Assembly: GCA_947476065.1 (NCBI GenBank) | Contig: CANJPG010000029.1 | Span: forward strand, 1 to 38,415 | Length of the DNA stretch: 38,415 bases | Source of the DNA: Fidelibacterota bacterium | GTDB taxonomy: Bacteria > Pseudomonadota > Alphaproteobacteria > Rhodospirillales > Rhodospirillaceae | Reading direction: 5' to 3' | In this document: one piece after another, positions 16,540-25,917 of the stretch | How positions within the stretch are numbered: position 1 is the first letter of the stretch | How the letters are laid out: every line of letters starts with the position of its first letter | Position numbers and translations under genes: made by a program | The notes under the pieces: generated by a model | What the model saw: only the letters and a program-made list of their open reading frames with translations | Told to the model about the DNA's origin: nothing | Database searches by the model: none

Positions 16540-17835
16540 ATGATCCCCCGCTATTCCCGGCCCGCCATGACCAAGATCTGGGAGCCGGATAACAAATTCC
16601 GCATCTGGTTCGAGATCGAAGCCCACGCCTGCGATGCCCAGGCCAAACTCGGCGTGATTCCAGCAGAGGCCGCCAAAGCCGTCTGGCAGCGCGGCAAATG
16701 GGACATCGACCGTATCGACGAAATCGAGCGCGAGACCAAACACGACGTCATCGCCTTCCTCACCAACCTTGCCGAATACGTCGGCCCCGAAGCGCGTTTC
16801 GTGCACCAGGGCATGACCTCGTCCGACGTGCTCGACACCTGCCTGTCGGCGCAGCTGGTGCAAGCCGCTGACTTGCTGCTCGCCGACATAGATGAACTGC
16901 TCGCCGCCCTCAAGCGCCGCGCGCTCGAACACAAGATGACCGTCGCCATGGGCCGCAGCCATGGCATCCATGCCGAGCCGGTGACGCTGGGTCTCAAGTT
17001 CGCTGGCTTCTACGCCGAGTTCGACCGCAATAAGAAGCGCCTGCAGGCGGCGCGTGAGGATATCGCCACCTGCGCCATTTCAGGCGCCGTCGGCACCTTC
17101 GCCAACATCGACCCCTTTGTGGAAACCTATGTGGCCGAGAAGATGGGCCTGCATGTGGAGCCCGTCTCCACCCAGGTGATTCCGCGCGACCGTCACGCGA
17201 TGTATTTCTCCGTGCTCGGCGTAATCGCCAGCTCCATCGAGCGCCTGGCCACGGAAATCCGCCATCTGCAGCGTACTGAAGTGCGTGAGGTCGAGGAGTT
17301 CTTCTCGCCCGGCCAGAAGGGTTCGTCGGCTATGCCGCACAAGCGCAACCCTGTGCTGACGGAAAATCTGACCGGACTCGCCCGTATGGTGCGCGCCTAC
17401 GTCATCCCCGCCATGGAGAACGTAGCGCTGTGGCATGAACGCGACATCTCGCATTCATCGGTCGAGCGCTACATCGGCCCCGATGCCACCATCACCCTGG
17501 ACTTCGCATTGGCAAGGGCAACCGGCGTGATCGACAAGCTGGTGGTATATCCCGAAGCCGTGGCGCGGAACCTCAACATGATGGGGGGCCTCGTGTTCTC
17601 GCAGCGTGTCCTGCTGGCGCTGACCCAAGCCGGCGTCAGCCGCGAAGACTCATATGTCTACGTCCAGCGCAACGCCATGAAGGTCTGGAACGAAGGCGGC
17701 CAGCTGCTGGAACGCCTGAAGTCGGACAAAGAGGTCGTCGCCAAGATTCCGGTGTCCGAACTCGAGAAGTTGTTCGACATGGGCTACCACTCCAAGCACG
17801 TCGATACGATTTTCAAACGCGTGTTTGGGGCCTAA
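16540..17835 (+). CDS. purB: Adenylosuccinate lyase
   Basis: This 431-residue enzyme splits SAICAR to AICAR and adenylosuccinate to AMP, both releasing fumarate, in purine synthesis. The start MIPRYSRPAMTKIW is typical of alphaproteobacterial PurB. The fumarate-lyase signature GSSAMPHKRNP lies near residues 260-270. MTSSDVLDT and the catalytic-region histidine in GRSHGIHAEP are also present. The length is normal. Its neighbours are the zeta-subunit gene downstream on the other strand and, further on, the purCSQL cluster, so the purine genes are grouped but not all in one operon. Confidence 0.95.
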   Translation: MIPRYSRPAMTKIWEPDNKFRIWFEIEAHACDAQAKLGVIPAEAAKAVWQRGKWDIDRIDEIERETKHDVIAFLTNLAEYVGPEARFVHQGMTSSDVLDTCLSAQLVQAADLLLADIDELLAALKRRALEHKMTVAMGRSHGIHAEPVTLGLKFAGFYAEFDRNKKRLQAAREDIATCAISGAVGTFANIDPFVETYVAEKMGLHVEPVSTQVIPRDRHAMYFSVLGVIASSIERLATEIRHLQRTEVREVEEFFSPGQKGSSAMPHKRNPVLTENLTGLARMVRAYVIPAMENVALWHERDISHSSVERYIGPDATITLDFALARATGVIDKLVVYPEAVARNLNMMGGLVFSQRVLLALTQAGVSREDSYVYVQRNAMKVWNEGGQLLERLKSDKEVVAKIPVSELEKLFDMGYHSKHVDTIFKRVFGA

Positions 17836-17850
17836 CCGACCACAACGGCT

Positions 17851-17964
17851 TCCTGGGCCGTGTGCCCAGGATCCAGGGTTGCGAAGCGTGATATTTTAAA
17901 ATACCGGCTATGTGTTGGTGCGGTTCGTGACCGCCATCCTGGGTCCTGGGAATAAATCCCAGGA
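17851..17964. repeat. Pair of identical-stem palindromes (REP-like)
   Basis: Two hairpins share the same stem TCCTGGG / CCCAGGA, each with a 7-base loop: 17851-17871 (loop CCGTGTG) and 17944-17964 (loop AATAAAT). Between them lies a perfect 12-base palindrome TATTTTAAAATA (17892-17903). The block fills the gap between the convergent ends of purB and the zeta-subunit gene. It may act as a bidirectional terminator or be a dispersed palindromic element. Confidence 0.6.
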
Positions 17965-17980
17965 CGACAGTCGAGGTTCG

Positions 17981-18304
17981 CTACTTCTTCTCAGCCGCGA
18001 TCTGCGCCGCCGCAGCGGCGAAGGCGTCGTGCAGCGCCTTGGCCACATCCGTATCCGACACGGTTACTCCGGCGGCCTTGAAGTCGGCTTTCACCTTGCC
18101 CAGCATGTCGTCGTCGCCGGGCCGCTCGAAGTTGGAATCCACCACTTCGGCGGCGTATTTCTCGACGTCGGTACGGCCAAATTTGGCCGCGGCCCATTGG
18201 CCGAACAGCTTGTCGCGGCGCGCCTGGGCGCGGAACAGCTGATCCTGGTCCAGTTGGAATTTGCGCTCAAAGCCTTTTTCGCGGTCGGAAAACTCGTCGC
18301 TCAT
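17981..18304 (-). CDS. F1-ATPase inhibitor zeta subunit (DUF1476)
   Basis: The 107-residue protein starting MSDEFSDREKGFERKFQLDQDQLFRAQARRDKLFGQWAA is a clear DUF1476 member. In Paracoccus denitrificans this family is the zeta subunit, whose N-terminal part inserts into the F1 sector and blocks ATP hydrolysis; the rest is a four-helix bundle. The length and the charged N-terminus fit. The start at 18304 is preferred over an upstream in-frame ATG because homologues begin with MSDEF-type sequence and GGAGAG precedes it. The gene commonly lies beside purine genes in Alphaproteobacteria, as here. Confidence 0.88.
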   Translation of the reverse strand: MSDEFSDREKGFERKFQLDQDQLFRAQARRDKLFGQWAAAKFGRTDVEKYAAEVVDSNFERPGDDDMLGKVKADFKAAGVTVSDTDVAKALHDAFAAAAAQIAAEKK

Positions 18305-18330
18305 GGAAACTCTCCGTATGATGTCCAAAG

Positions 18331-18359
18331 CATATAGCGAGGGCGCTTGGCCGACGCAA
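18331..18359 (-). promoter_or_regulatory. Sigma70-type promoter of the zeta-subunit gene
   Basis: On the minus strand TTGCGT (18359-18354) and TATATG (18336-18331) are separated by 17 bp. The -10 ends 26 bp upstream of the ATG at 18304. Confidence 0.5.
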
Positions 18360-18395
18360 CTGGCGCCGGTGTTACGGGCGCACTAAATTGGGCCC

Positions 18396-19151
18396 ATGTG
18401 CACCGTCGTCATCCTGCGCCGCCCCAAGGACGCTTGGCCCGTGATTATCGGCACCAACCGCGATGAAATGCTGACCCGCCCATGGAAACCGCCGGCCCGC
18501 CACTGGCCGGACCGGCACGACGTGGTCGCTGGCCTGGATGAACTGGCCGGCGGCACTTGGATGGGCCTCAACGACGCCGGCGTCGCCGCCTGTATCCTCA
18601 ACCGCCACGGCTCATTGGGTCCCGCCCCCGGCAAACGCAGCCGCGGGGAGCTGGTACTGGAGGCCCTCGACCATCCCGACGCCAATGATGCCGCCGGCGC
18701 GCTCGCCGATCTCGATCCCGCCGCCTACAGGCCTTTCAACATGATCATAGCCGACAACCGCGACGCCTGGTGGCTGGCCATGACCGGCAAAGGCAAACGC
18801 ATGCGGCTGGAACGCATCCCCGAGGGCCTGTCGATGTTCACCGCTTTTGACCGTAACGATGTCAGCGATGCCCGCATCGCCACCCATCTGCCCCGCTTTC
18901 AAGCGGCCGCGGCCCCTGAACCGGACTCAAACGATTGGGAAAGCTGGCGCAGCCTATTGGCGTCAACCGATGCCTCTGGCGAGGCCCGCGCCATGAGTTT
19001 TCGCATGGCGAACGGCTTCGGTACATCGTCGTCGTCGCTTATGGCCCTGCCATCGACCGAGAAAGTGTTCAGCGACAAGCAGCGCCCGATCTGGCTATTC
19101 GCCCCCGGACCGCCCGACAGCACGAGTTTCGCGCCGGTGGACCTCGCCTAA
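18396..19151 (+). CDS. NRDE (TANGO2-like) family protein
   Basis: The 251-residue product begins MCTVVILRRP and contains IIGTNRDEML, whose Asn-Arg-Asp-Glu gives the family its name. TWMGLNDAGVAACILNR and FNMIIADNRDAWWLAM follow. The Cys at position 2 resembles the nucleophile of Ntn-type hydrolases. The human homologue TANGO2 is linked to heme or lipid handling, but the bacterial function is not established. Transcription ends at the hairpin after 19151. The gene stands alone on this strand. Confidence 0.88.
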   Translation: MCTVVILRRPKDAWPVIIGTNRDEMLTRPWKPPARHWPDRHDVVAGLDELAGGTWMGLNDAGVAACILNRHGSLGPAPGKRSRGELVLEALDHPDANDAAGALADLDPAAYRPFNMIIADNRDAWWLAMTGKGKRMRLERIPEGLSMFTAFDRNDVSDARIATHLPRFQAAAAPEPDSNDWESWRSLLASTDASGEARAMSFRMANGFGTSSSSLMALPSTEKVFSDKQRPIWLFAPGPPDSTSFAPVDLA

Positions 19152-19155
19152 AACA

Positions 19156-19194
19156 AACCGGCGCCACCGGATTTTTAAATCCGGGGCGCCGGTT
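19156..19194. terminator. Intrinsic terminator between convergent genes
   Basis: AACCGGCGCC (19156-19165) pairs with GGCGCCGGTT (19185-19194), with an inner CCGG/CCGG pair and an AT-rich loop. It lies between the stops of the NRDE gene and of the minus-strand CXXCH protein gene, and could serve both. Confidence 0.7.
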
Positions 19195-19213
19195 CTTTCG
19201 TTGCGTGTGACGA

Positions 19214-21406
19214 TTATTGCTCGAGCGGGCTTGAGCGCAATTGCAAATGCACCATCTGCGGGCCCTTGCCTTCGAGGCCGCCTTCCTGCTGCCAGGCCGG
19301 CGTCATGGCAAAGGCCATCCACAGCCCCTTGCCCTTCCAGCCGCCTGTGGGATCGTCGATGCGGCCGTCGAGGCCGCGGGCGAAGAAGCCGCGCGGGTAC
19401 GGGACGGTGAAGTGATGCACTTTGCCGTCGGCCTTGTTCAGAGCGATCAGCGAGTCCGAGTTCGAGCCAGGCGCCATCGGTGTATCTTTGCCGAGACCGA
19501 AGGTGTCATAGACGTCCACCCAGTTCAGGTAGCTCCAATCGGACGAGATGTTGGTGCCGGCCATTTTCGGACCGGGCACGTCATAGAGCTTCCAGCCTTC
19601 GGGGCACTGATCACCGGTGGCCGTGGGGCCGCTGGTGACTTTGCACTTGGTGCGGTCGAAAGCCCCCATGTGGCCGCTGTTGAACATCACCCAGGCGATG
19701 TTCTTGGAATCGATGCTAACGCTGCGGCCCAGGAACGCCTGGTAAGTGCCGTCTTTGTTCACCGGCGGCTGGTAGATTTCCGACTTGCAGGTTTCAGGCG
19801 CGTTGTTGCCGCGCTCCACACGCACGATGGCGGTCGGGTACGAGCTCAAGCGATCAAGCCAGATGGCATTGTCCACGGGGCTCGTGTCCATGCCGTAACT
19901 GCCGCCGGTGATGCGCGTGTCCTTCTTGGCGTCGGGCTTGGGCGCTTCGCCGCTGACGGTGATGTCCTCGCCCGCGCCGCGTGAGGCCTGGGGCTGATTC
20001 CACTGCGTGCGATCGGGCGTGATCTTACCGTCGCCGTTGGTGTCGAGCACCAAGGGGCACCAGCCTTGGGATTTTTCGGCATTTTTGGTTTCGTCGAAGG
20101 TCTTGGCTTCGATCCAGCCAACCGCGTCGCGGTCGCCGCTGAACACCAGGGAGTCGCGCTCATCGCGCGCGAAGGCCAGGTGGTGCACACCGAAGCAGTT
20201 CGGAATGCTGACCGAGGACTCGGTCGCGGGATCGAACAACAACAGCTGACGGTCGCGGGTTTCGCCGTTCACCGGCCAGTATTTGGCGAACTTGTTGATG
20301 TTGCCGTCGGAGCAGAAATTGGGGCGCATCTCCGAGGTTAAGGCGGCGGGCAGCGTGTACTGGCCGATGTCGGTGACCCAAACACGGCCCTTGCTGTCGA
20401 TCATCGGGTTGTGCGGATAGACGTTCATCTGCTCTTTGCCCGGGCGGGCGGGCAGCTTCACTTCGGCCACCTGATGCGTCACCGGGTCTAGCGTCTCGAT
20501 GTTGCCGGTGGTAGGCGCCAGAGCATAGACGAGGCCGTTGGCATTGACGGTCGGGTTGCGGCGGTCGGTGGTGATTTCGTCGTGCAGGGCGCGGCCGAAG
20601 GCCCAATCCCAGATGCTGAGCACGACGTTACGCTCGATGCCTTCGGGGCGATGCGGCGTTTCGGCGGGCAGCTCGCCTTTCTCGATGCGGGACGTCCAAT
20701 CGGCGAACACGGCCAGGCCGCGCGGGCCGAAGGACGTCATGTTGTTGAGCATGCTCATAGAGATGCCGGCACCATGGTTACCCACGGTCTGGTCGCCGGC
20801 GGCGCGCGCGCTCTTCAGGCGCTCGTACCAGGCCTCGACCGAGCTGTTGGCGAGCTTACGCGTAGCTTCATGGCCCTGCTGATGGCAGAGCATGCAGCCG
20901 GATTTGAGCTGTGAGACGAACTGCTGCTGGTTCTTGAAGGTGGGCGCGACACCGTTGCCCTTGGGGCCGGTGCCAGGGAATTCCTTTTCACCCGGCAGAT
21001 GCATGATCTGCAGCCAGTAGCTGGCCGGGTAATATTCGGCGGCGGCGGCGGCACTCGGCGCGATAGAAGCCGTCAGGTTCAGCTGCGCGCCGGGCGCGCT
21101 GTCTACCGGCTTTGAGTCGACGAGTCCGTAGCCGCGCACCCAGACCTTATATTTGCCCTTGGGCATCTGAGGCATCACGTAGCGGCCCTGGTCGTCGGTG
21201 ACGACGATCTTGATGTAGCGCGTGGGCAGGCTGTCGGTTTCAGCGATCACCCAGACACCGGCCTCGGGGCCCTTGGTGCTGGTGACGACGCCGCTGAGGC
21301 CGTCGGCAACTTTCGGAACATCTGCGGCGCCCGCCGCATAAGCTGATCCGCCCAGCAGCAGCATGGCCGGGACAACGGTCGACAAAAGGATGTGCTTGGT
21401 TGGCAT
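19214..21406 (-). CDS. Exported CXXCH protein with carboxypeptidase-regulatory-like domain and beta-propeller
   Basis: From the ATG at 21406 (ribosome site GGGAGG) the protein has 730 residues. A signal peptide (about 1-24, ending AYA) is followed by a carboxypeptidase-regulatory-like Ig fold (about 35-110; GVVTSTKGPEAGVWVIAE, TDDQGRYVMPQMPKGKYKVWVRGYG). A single heme-type motif CMLCH lies at 171-175 within FVSQLKSGCMLCHQQGHEA. The rest resembles a Vgb/NHL-type beta-propeller (GLVYALAPTTGNIETLDPVTHQVAEV). One CXXCH suggests covalent heme c, with a methionine further on as possible second ligand. A periplasmic redox or lyase role is possible; no reaction is assigned. It separates the zeta-subunit and NRDE genes from purC. 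Confidence 0.75.
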   Translation of the reverse strand: MPTKHILLSTVVPAMLLLGGSAYAAGAADVPKVADGLSGVVTSTKGPEAGVWVIAETDSLPTRYIKIVVTDDQGRYVMPQMPKGKYKVWVRGYGLVDSKPVDSAPGAQLNLTASIAPSAAAAAEYYPASYWLQIMHLPGEKEFPGTGPKGNGVAPTFKNQQQFVSQLKSGCMLCHQQGHEATRKLANSSVEAWYERLKSARAAGDQTVGNHGAGISMSMLNNMTSFGPRGLAVFADWTSRIEKGELPAETPHRPEGIERNVVLSIWDWAFGRALHDEITTDRRNPTVNANGLVYALAPTTGNIETLDPVTHQVAEVKLPARPGKEQMNVYPHNPMIDSKGRVWVTDIGQYTLPAALTSEMRPNFCSDGNINKFAKYWPVNGETRDRQLLLFDPATESSVSIPNCFGVHHLAFARDERDSLVFSGDRDAVGWIEAKTFDETKNAEKSQGWCPLVLDTNGDGKITPDRTQWNQPQASRGAGEDITVSGEAPKPDAKKDTRITGGSYGMDTSPVDNAIWLDRLSSYPTAIVRVERGNNAPETCKSEIYQPPVNKDGTYQAFLGRSVSIDSKNIAWVMFNSGHMGAFDRTKCKVTSGPTATGDQCPEGWKLYDVPGPKMAGTNISSDWSYLNWVDVYDTFGLGKDTPMAPGSNSDSLIALNKADGKVHHFTVPYPRGFFARGLDGRIDDPTGGWKGKGLWMAFAMTPAWQQEGGLEGKGPQMVHLQLRSSPLEQ

Positions 21407-21617
21407 ACAACCCTCCCAGAGTTGAATTGACGGCGCCCTTCCGGCACCACGGCTAATGTAACATAGTCTGGCCGGCTGGGTGGAGGGCCTGGGCGGCATT
21501 GAAGTCCAGGCAGACCCGAGTCTGTCGTTTTGGGGGGCCTGTGGATATCTTTAGCACCGCCCCACACCATATATTGGCCCAGTTTTCGGGGGCTTCCCTA
21601 GGGCTCGGGCGCTCGCG

Positions 21618-21646
21618 TTGTGGCGGCCACCCCCACCTGCTATATC
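21618..21646 (+). promoter_or_regulatory. Sigma70-type promoter of the purC-purL operon
   Basis: TTGTGG (21618-21623), a 17-bp spacer and TATATC (21641-21646). The expected start near 21653 leaves a leader of about 38 bases to the purC ATG at 21691. No riboswitch-like fold fits in so short a leader. Confidence 0.55.
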
Positions 21647-21690
21647 GACCCCAATAAGTGCCCGTTCAGGCCGTTACCGAAGGATTTCCC

Positions 21691-22458
21691 ATGGCGCGCC
21701 GCAAGCAAATCTATGAAGGCAAAGCCAAAGTGCTATTCGAGGGCCCCGAGCCCGGCACCCTGGTTCAATATTTCAAGGACGACGCCACCGCATTCAATAA
21801 TAAGAAAAAGGGCACGATTACCGGCAAAGGCGTGCTCAACAACCGCATCTCGGAATACCTGATGATGCGCCTGGAGGAGATCGGCATCCCCACCCACTTC
21901 GTACGCCGCCTCAATATGCGCGAGCAGCTGGTTAAGGAAGTCGAGATCATCCCCATCGAAGTGGTCGTGCGCAATATCGCCGCCGGCTCGATCTCGACGC
22001 GCTTCCATATTCCCGAGGGTACGCGCCTGCCGCGATCCATCGTCGAGTATTATTACAAGAACGACGAATTTAACGACCCGATGGTTTCGGAAGAACACAT
22101 CACCGGCTTTGGCTGGGCGGCGATCCATGAGATCGACGAGATGTTGAATATGTCGCTGCGCGTGAATGACTATCTCGCTGGGCTGTTCCTCGGCATCGGC
22201 ATCAAGCTGGTGGACTTTAAAGTCGAATACGGCCGCCTCTATCACGAGAACGGCGACGTGCAGGTAGTGCTGGCGGATGAGCTGTCACCGGACAACATGC
22301 GTCTGTGGGACTTCAAGACCAACGAGAAGATGGACAAGGACCGCTTCCGCCGCGACCTGGGCCGCGTCGAAGAGGCCTATCAGGAAGTCGCGCGCCGCCT
22401 CGGCATCCTGCCCGAAAGCGGGCCGACGGACGTCAAAGGCCCCTCTACACTTCAATAG
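21691..22458 (+). CDS. purC: Phosphoribosylaminoimidazole-succinocarboxamide synthase
   Basis: PurC (255 residues) joins CAIR and aspartate with ATP to make SAICAR. It begins [18 protein letters not shown]; an in-frame ATG further upstream lies close to the predicted transcription start and is not favoured. Family segments include [12 protein letters not shown], the SAICAR synthetase signature region IPIEVVVRN and [16 protein letters not shown]. The length is normal. purS follows 19 bp later, so it heads the purCSQL operon. Confidence 0.95.
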   Translation: MARRKQIYEGKAKVLFEGPEPGTLVQYFKDDATAFNNKKKGTITGKGVLNNRISEYLMMRLEEIGIPTHFVRRLNMREQLVKEVEIIPIEVVVRNIAAGSISTRFHIPEGTRLPRSIVEYYYKNDEFNDPMVSEEHITGFGWAAIHEIDEMLNMSLRVNDYLAGLFLGIGIKLVDFKVEYGRLYHENGDVQVVLADELSPDNMRLWDFKTNEKMDKDRFRRDLGRVEEAYQEVARRLGILPESGPTDVKGPSTLQ

Positions 22459-22477
22459 CTATCCCTAGGAGCGTTTG

Positions 22478-22723
22478 TTGAAAGCCAAAGTTCACATCAC
22501 CCTTAAAAACGGCGTGCTGGACCCGCAAGGCAAAGCCGTCGAAAACGCGCTGCACGGCCTGGGCTTCGGCGGCGTCGGCGGCGTGCGTCAGGGCAAATAC
22601 ATCGAAGTCGATCTGCCGCAGCAAAAGGATAAAGTGGCCGCCAAGTCCCAGGTCGAGGACATGTGCAAAGCGCTGCTCGCCAACACCGTCATCGAGAACT
22701 TCAGCGTCGAGGTTGTGGACTAG
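22478..22723 (+). CDS. purS: FGAM synthase subunit PurS
   Basis: This 81-residue protein is the small structural subunit of the three-part FGAM synthase (PurS-PurQ-PurL). The typical opening KAKVHITLKNGVLDPQGKAVENAL and the GVRQGKYIEVDL segment are present. The start is a TTG; the one at 22478 lies 7 bases after AGGA (22467-22470), a better spacing than the TTG directly before it. purQ follows after 3 bp. The rare start codon may lower its translation. Confidence 0.93.
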   Translation: MKAKVHITLKNGVLDPQGKAVENALHGLGFGGVGGVRQGKYIEVDLPQQKDKVAAKSQVEDMCKALLANTVIENFSVEVVD

Positions 22724-22726
22724 AGT

Positions 22727-23416
22727 ATGCGCGCAGCCGTCATCGTCTTCCCCGGCTCCAACTGCGACCGCGACATCGCAACAGCCCTAGAACAAAGCAC
22801 CGGCAAGCCGACCACGATGGTCTGGCATCAGGACACCGACATCCCCGATGTCGACCTGATCGTCGTACCGGGCGGATTTTCCTATGGCGACTATTTGCGC
22901 TGCGGCGCCATGGCAGCCCACTCGCCGGTCATGGGCGAGGTCAAGCGCCGCGCCGAAAAAGGCACACGCGTGCTGGGGATCTGCAACGGCTTTCAGATTA
23001 TCACCGAAGCCGGCCTTCTGCCCGGCGTGCTGATGCGCAACAAGGACCTGCGCTTCATCTGCCGCGACGTGCATTTGAAGGTCGAAGACTCCCAGAGCGC
23101 CTTCACCGCCAAATACAAGGCGGGCGAGGTCATCCGCATTCCCATCGCCCACGCCGAAGGCAACTACTTCGCCGACGAAGCGACCTTGAACGAGCTGGAA
23201 AGCAACGGCCGCGTGGCTTTCCGCTATTGCACAGCCAACGGCGACGTCAGCGCCGATGCCAATCCCAACGGCTCGCAGCACAACATCGCCGGCATTTTCA
23301 ATAAATCGCGCACGGTGCTGGGCATGATGCCGCACCCCGAACGCCTGGCCAACGCCAAGCTGGGCGGCACCGACGGCCGCGCCATGTTCGATGCCTTGGT
23401 GGAGACACTCGCTTGA
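22727..23416 (+). CDS. purQ: FGAM synthase glutaminase subunit PurQ
   Basis: PurQ (229 residues) releases ammonia from glutamine for FGAM synthesis. It is a class I glutamine amidotransferase: the nucleophile Cys is in LGICNGFQ (about residue 86), and the His-Glu pair is in GMMPHPERL near the C-terminus. [10 protein letters not shown] and [10 protein letters not shown] are typical PurQ sequence. Its stop overlaps the purL start by 4 bases (TTGA), which indicates translational coupling. Confidence 0.96.
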   Translation: MRAAVIVFPGSNCDRDIATALEQSTGKPTTMVWHQDTDIPDVDLIVVPGGFSYGDYLRCGAMAAHSPVMGEVKRRAEKGTRVLGICNGFQIITEAGLLPGVLMRNKDLRFICRDVHLKVEDSQSAFTAKYKAGEVIRIPIAHAEGNYFADEATLNELESNGRVAFRYCTANGDVSADANPNGSQHNIAGIFNKSRTVLGMMPHPERLANAKLGGTDGRAMFDALVETLA

Positions 23417-25596
23417 ACAAAGTCTCTCCCATTACGCCTGAAGTCATAAAAACCCACGGGCTTTCGGACGACGAGTACAAGAAGGTTCTTGAGGTCCTGG
23501 GCCGCGAGCCCAATCTGTTGGAACTCGGAATCTTCTCGGTGATGTGGTCGGAGCATTGCTCCTACAAGTCGTCGAAGAAGTGGCTGAAGACCTTACCGAC
23601 CACGGCGGCCTGGGTCATCTGCGGCCCCGGTGAGAACGCCGGCGTCATCGACATTGGTGAGGGCCTCGCCGCCATCTTTAAGATGGAAAGCCATAACCAC
23701 CCCTCATTCATCGAGCCCTATCAGGGCGCTGCGACCGGCGTCGGCGGCATTTTGCGCGACGTGTTCACCATGGGTGCGCGCCCCATCGCCAACATGAACG
23801 CCCTGCGCTTCGGATCACCTGACCATCCCAAAACCAAGCATCTGGTGCGAGGCGTCGTCGCTGGCATCTCGGGCTACGGCAACTGCGTCGGCGTGCCCAC
23901 TGTGGGCGGCGAAGTGAACTTCCACCCCAGCTACAACGGTAACATCCTGGTCAATGCCATGACCTTGGGCCTCGCGCAGCAGGACAAGATTTTCTATTCG
24001 GCTGCCGCGGGCGCAGGAAATCCGGTGGTCTACGTCGGCTCCAAAACAGGGCGCGATGGCATCCACGGCGCAACGATGGCGAGCGCGGAGTTCGATGCGA
24101 ACTCCGAGGAAAAGCGCCCAACCGTGCAGGTCGGCGATCCGTTCACCGAGAAGCTGCTGATCGAAGCCTGCATGGAGCTGATGAACACCGACGCCATCCA
24201 GTCCATCCAGGACATGGGTGCGGCCGGCCTGACCAGCTCGTCCTTCGAGATGGCCTCCAAGGGCGGCATGGGCGTCGAGCTGAACATGGAGACGGTGCCC
24301 CAGCGCGAAGAAGGCATGACGCCCTACGAGATGATGCTCTCGGAGAGCCAGGAGCGCATGCTGATCATCCTGAAGCCGGGCAAAGAAGACATCGCGCGCA
24401 AGATTTTCGAGAAGTGGGAATTGGACTTCGCCGTCATCGGCCACCTGACCGACACAGGCCGGATGATCCTGAAGTTCCACGGCGACGTGGTCTGCGACCT
24501 GCCCATCGATCCGCTGGCCCAAGCCTCGCCGGAATACGACCGGCCGTGGGTGCCCTCGCCCAAGCTGCCGGTCGTGGCGGCCAGCAGCGTCAAAGACGTG
24601 CCCTGGCGCGACGCGCTGAAGATCCTGATGGGCTGCCCCGATATCGCCAGCCGTCGCTGGATCTGGGAGCAATACGATCACATGGTGATGACCGACACCA
24701 CCCAACGCCCTGGCGGCGACGCGGCCGTGGTGCGCATCCACAACTCCAACCGCGCGCTGGCCATCACGACTGATGTCACCCCGCGCTATGTAAAGGCCGA
24801 TCCCTTCGAAGGCGGCAAACAGGCTGTGGCCGAGACCTGGCGCAATTTGACCGCCGTCGGCGCGCGCCCGCTGGCCATCACCGACAACCTCAATTTCGGC
24901 AATCCGCAGAAGCCAGAGATCATGGGCCAGATCGTCGAGGCCATCAACGGCATCGGCGAAGCGTGCAAGGCCCTCGACTACCCTGTCATCTCCGGCAACG
25001 TCTCGCTTTACAACGAGACCGACGGCGCGCCCATACTGCCCACGCCTGCCATCGGCGGCGTTGGCCTCATTGACAACCTCGATGTGATGACAACCGTGGC
25101 TTTCAAAGCCGAAGGCGAAGCGATCATTCTGCTCGGCCACAAAGACGACGCCGGCTGGCTTGGCCAATCGCTTTACCTGCGTGAAGTCGCGGGCGAGGAA
25201 ATAGGCGCCCCGCCGCCAGTGGACCTCGCTTTCGAGCGCAAGGTGGGCGACACGGTGCGCGGCCTTATCACCGGCCGCAAGATCACTGCCTGCCATGACC
25301 TCTCGGACGGCGGACTGCTGGTCGCGATCGCGGAAATGGCGCTGGCCGGCAACATCGGCGCGGCGTTGGAAAATATCGCCGGCCATGCGGCGCTGTTCGG
25401 CGAAGATCAGGCCCGCTATATCGTCAGCGCGAAGAATGCCGCCGCCGTGCTGGAGGCAGCCAAGGCCGCTGGCATTCCCGCGCAGCATATCGGCAAGACT
25501 GGCGGCACCGCCATCACGCTGAGCGGCGAAGCCTTCGAGCTGGCTGCCCTGCGCCAGCTGCACGAAGGCTGGTTTCCGGCCTATATGGCTCAATAA
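23413..25596 (+). CDS. purL: FGAM synthase large subunit PurL (small type)
   Basis: The 727-residue length marks the small-type PurL that works with separate PurS and PurQ. It makes FGAM from FGAR, ATP and ammonia. The ATP and substrate segments [38 protein letters not shown] and [12 protein letters not shown] are present, and a second AIR-synthase-like half follows. The start is a TTG overlapping the purQ stop. bolA follows after 13 bp. A long open frame on the opposite strand here is only a shadow of GC-rich codon use. Confidence 0.96.
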   Translation: MNKVSPITPEVIKTHGLSDDEYKKVLEVLGREPNLLELGIFSVMWSEHCSYKSSKKWLKTLPTTAAWVICGPGENAGVIDIGEGLAAIFKMESHNHPSFIEPYQGAATGVGGILRDVFTMGARPIANMNALRFGSPDHPKTKHLVRGVVAGISGYGNCVGVPTVGGEVNFHPSYNGNILVNAMTLGLAQQDKIFYSAAAGAGNPVVYVGSKTGRDGIHGATMASAEFDANSEEKRPTVQVGDPFTEKLLIEACMELMNTDAIQSIQDMGAAGLTSSSFEMASKGGMGVELNMETVPQREEGMTPYEMMLSESQERMLIILKPGKEDIARKIFEKWELDFAVIGHLTDTGRMILKFHGDVVCDLPIDPLAQASPEYDRPWVPSPKLPVVAASSVKDVPWRDALKILMGCPDIASRRWIWEQYDHMVMTDTTQRPGGDAAVVRIHNSNRALAITTDVTPRYVKADPFEGGKQAVAETWRNLTAVGARPLAITDNLNFGNPQKPEIMGQIVEAINGIGEACKALDYPVISGNVSLYNETDGAPILPTPAIGGVGLIDNLDVMTTVAFKAEGEAIILLGHKDDAGWLGQSLYLREVAGEEIGAPPPVDLAFERKVGDTVRGLITGRKITACHDLSDGGLLVAIAEMALAGNIGAALENIAGHAALFGEDQARYIVSAKNAAAVLEAAKAAGIPAQHIGKTGGTAITLSGEAFELAALRQLHEGWFPAYMAQ

Positions 25597-25609
25597 AAGG
25601 ATTACGCCC

Positions 25610-25840
25610 ATGGCGATGGCCGCAGCTGATATCGAAACCTTGATCAAACAGGCTTTCCCCGACGCCAAGGTCGATATCCAGGACCTGGCCGGCGACGGCG
25701 ATCACTATGCCGCGACCGTGGTGACAACCGCTTTCGCCGGCAAAAGCCGTGTGCAGCAGCACCAGATGGTTTACGCGGCCCTGAAGGGTAAAATGGGCGG
25801 CGAATTGCATGCCCTGGCCCTCACAACCAGCGCGACTTAA
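25610..25840 (+). CDS. bolA: BolA family protein
   Basis: This 76-residue protein has the BolA fold signature RVQQHQMVYAALKGKMGGELHALAL with the conserved C-terminal-region His. BolA proteins bind a [2Fe-2S] cluster jointly with monothiol CGFS glutaredoxins. AAAGGA lies 8 bases before the ATG. The gene for its expected partner, the CGFS glutaredoxin, follows 77 bp later, a conserved arrangement in Alphaproteobacteria. It is probably expressed with purL. Confidence 0.92.
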   Translation: MAMAAADIETLIKQAFPDAKVDIQDLAGDGDHYAATVVTTAFAGKSRVQQHQMVYAALKGKMGGELHALALTTSAT

Positions 25841-25857
25841 ACCTCACGCTCTGCATC

Positions 25858-25885
25858 TTGTGATCCCGTAAGATCGGCCTATATT
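25858..25885 (+). promoter_or_regulatory. Possible promoter of grxD
   Basis: TTGTGA (25858-25863), a 16-bp spacer and TATATT (25880-25885), lying between bolA and grxD. It would allow the glutaredoxin gene to be expressed independently of the purine operon. Confidence 0.45.
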
Positions 25886-25917
25886 TGGGCCATGGCGTTT
25901 TAACGAGGGATATCCCA

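Noticed and set aside
23815-25668. Long open frame (617 codons) opposite purL
   Set aside because: The product is His/Gly/Asp/Val-rich with no recognisable domain and is fully explained by purL on the other strand.
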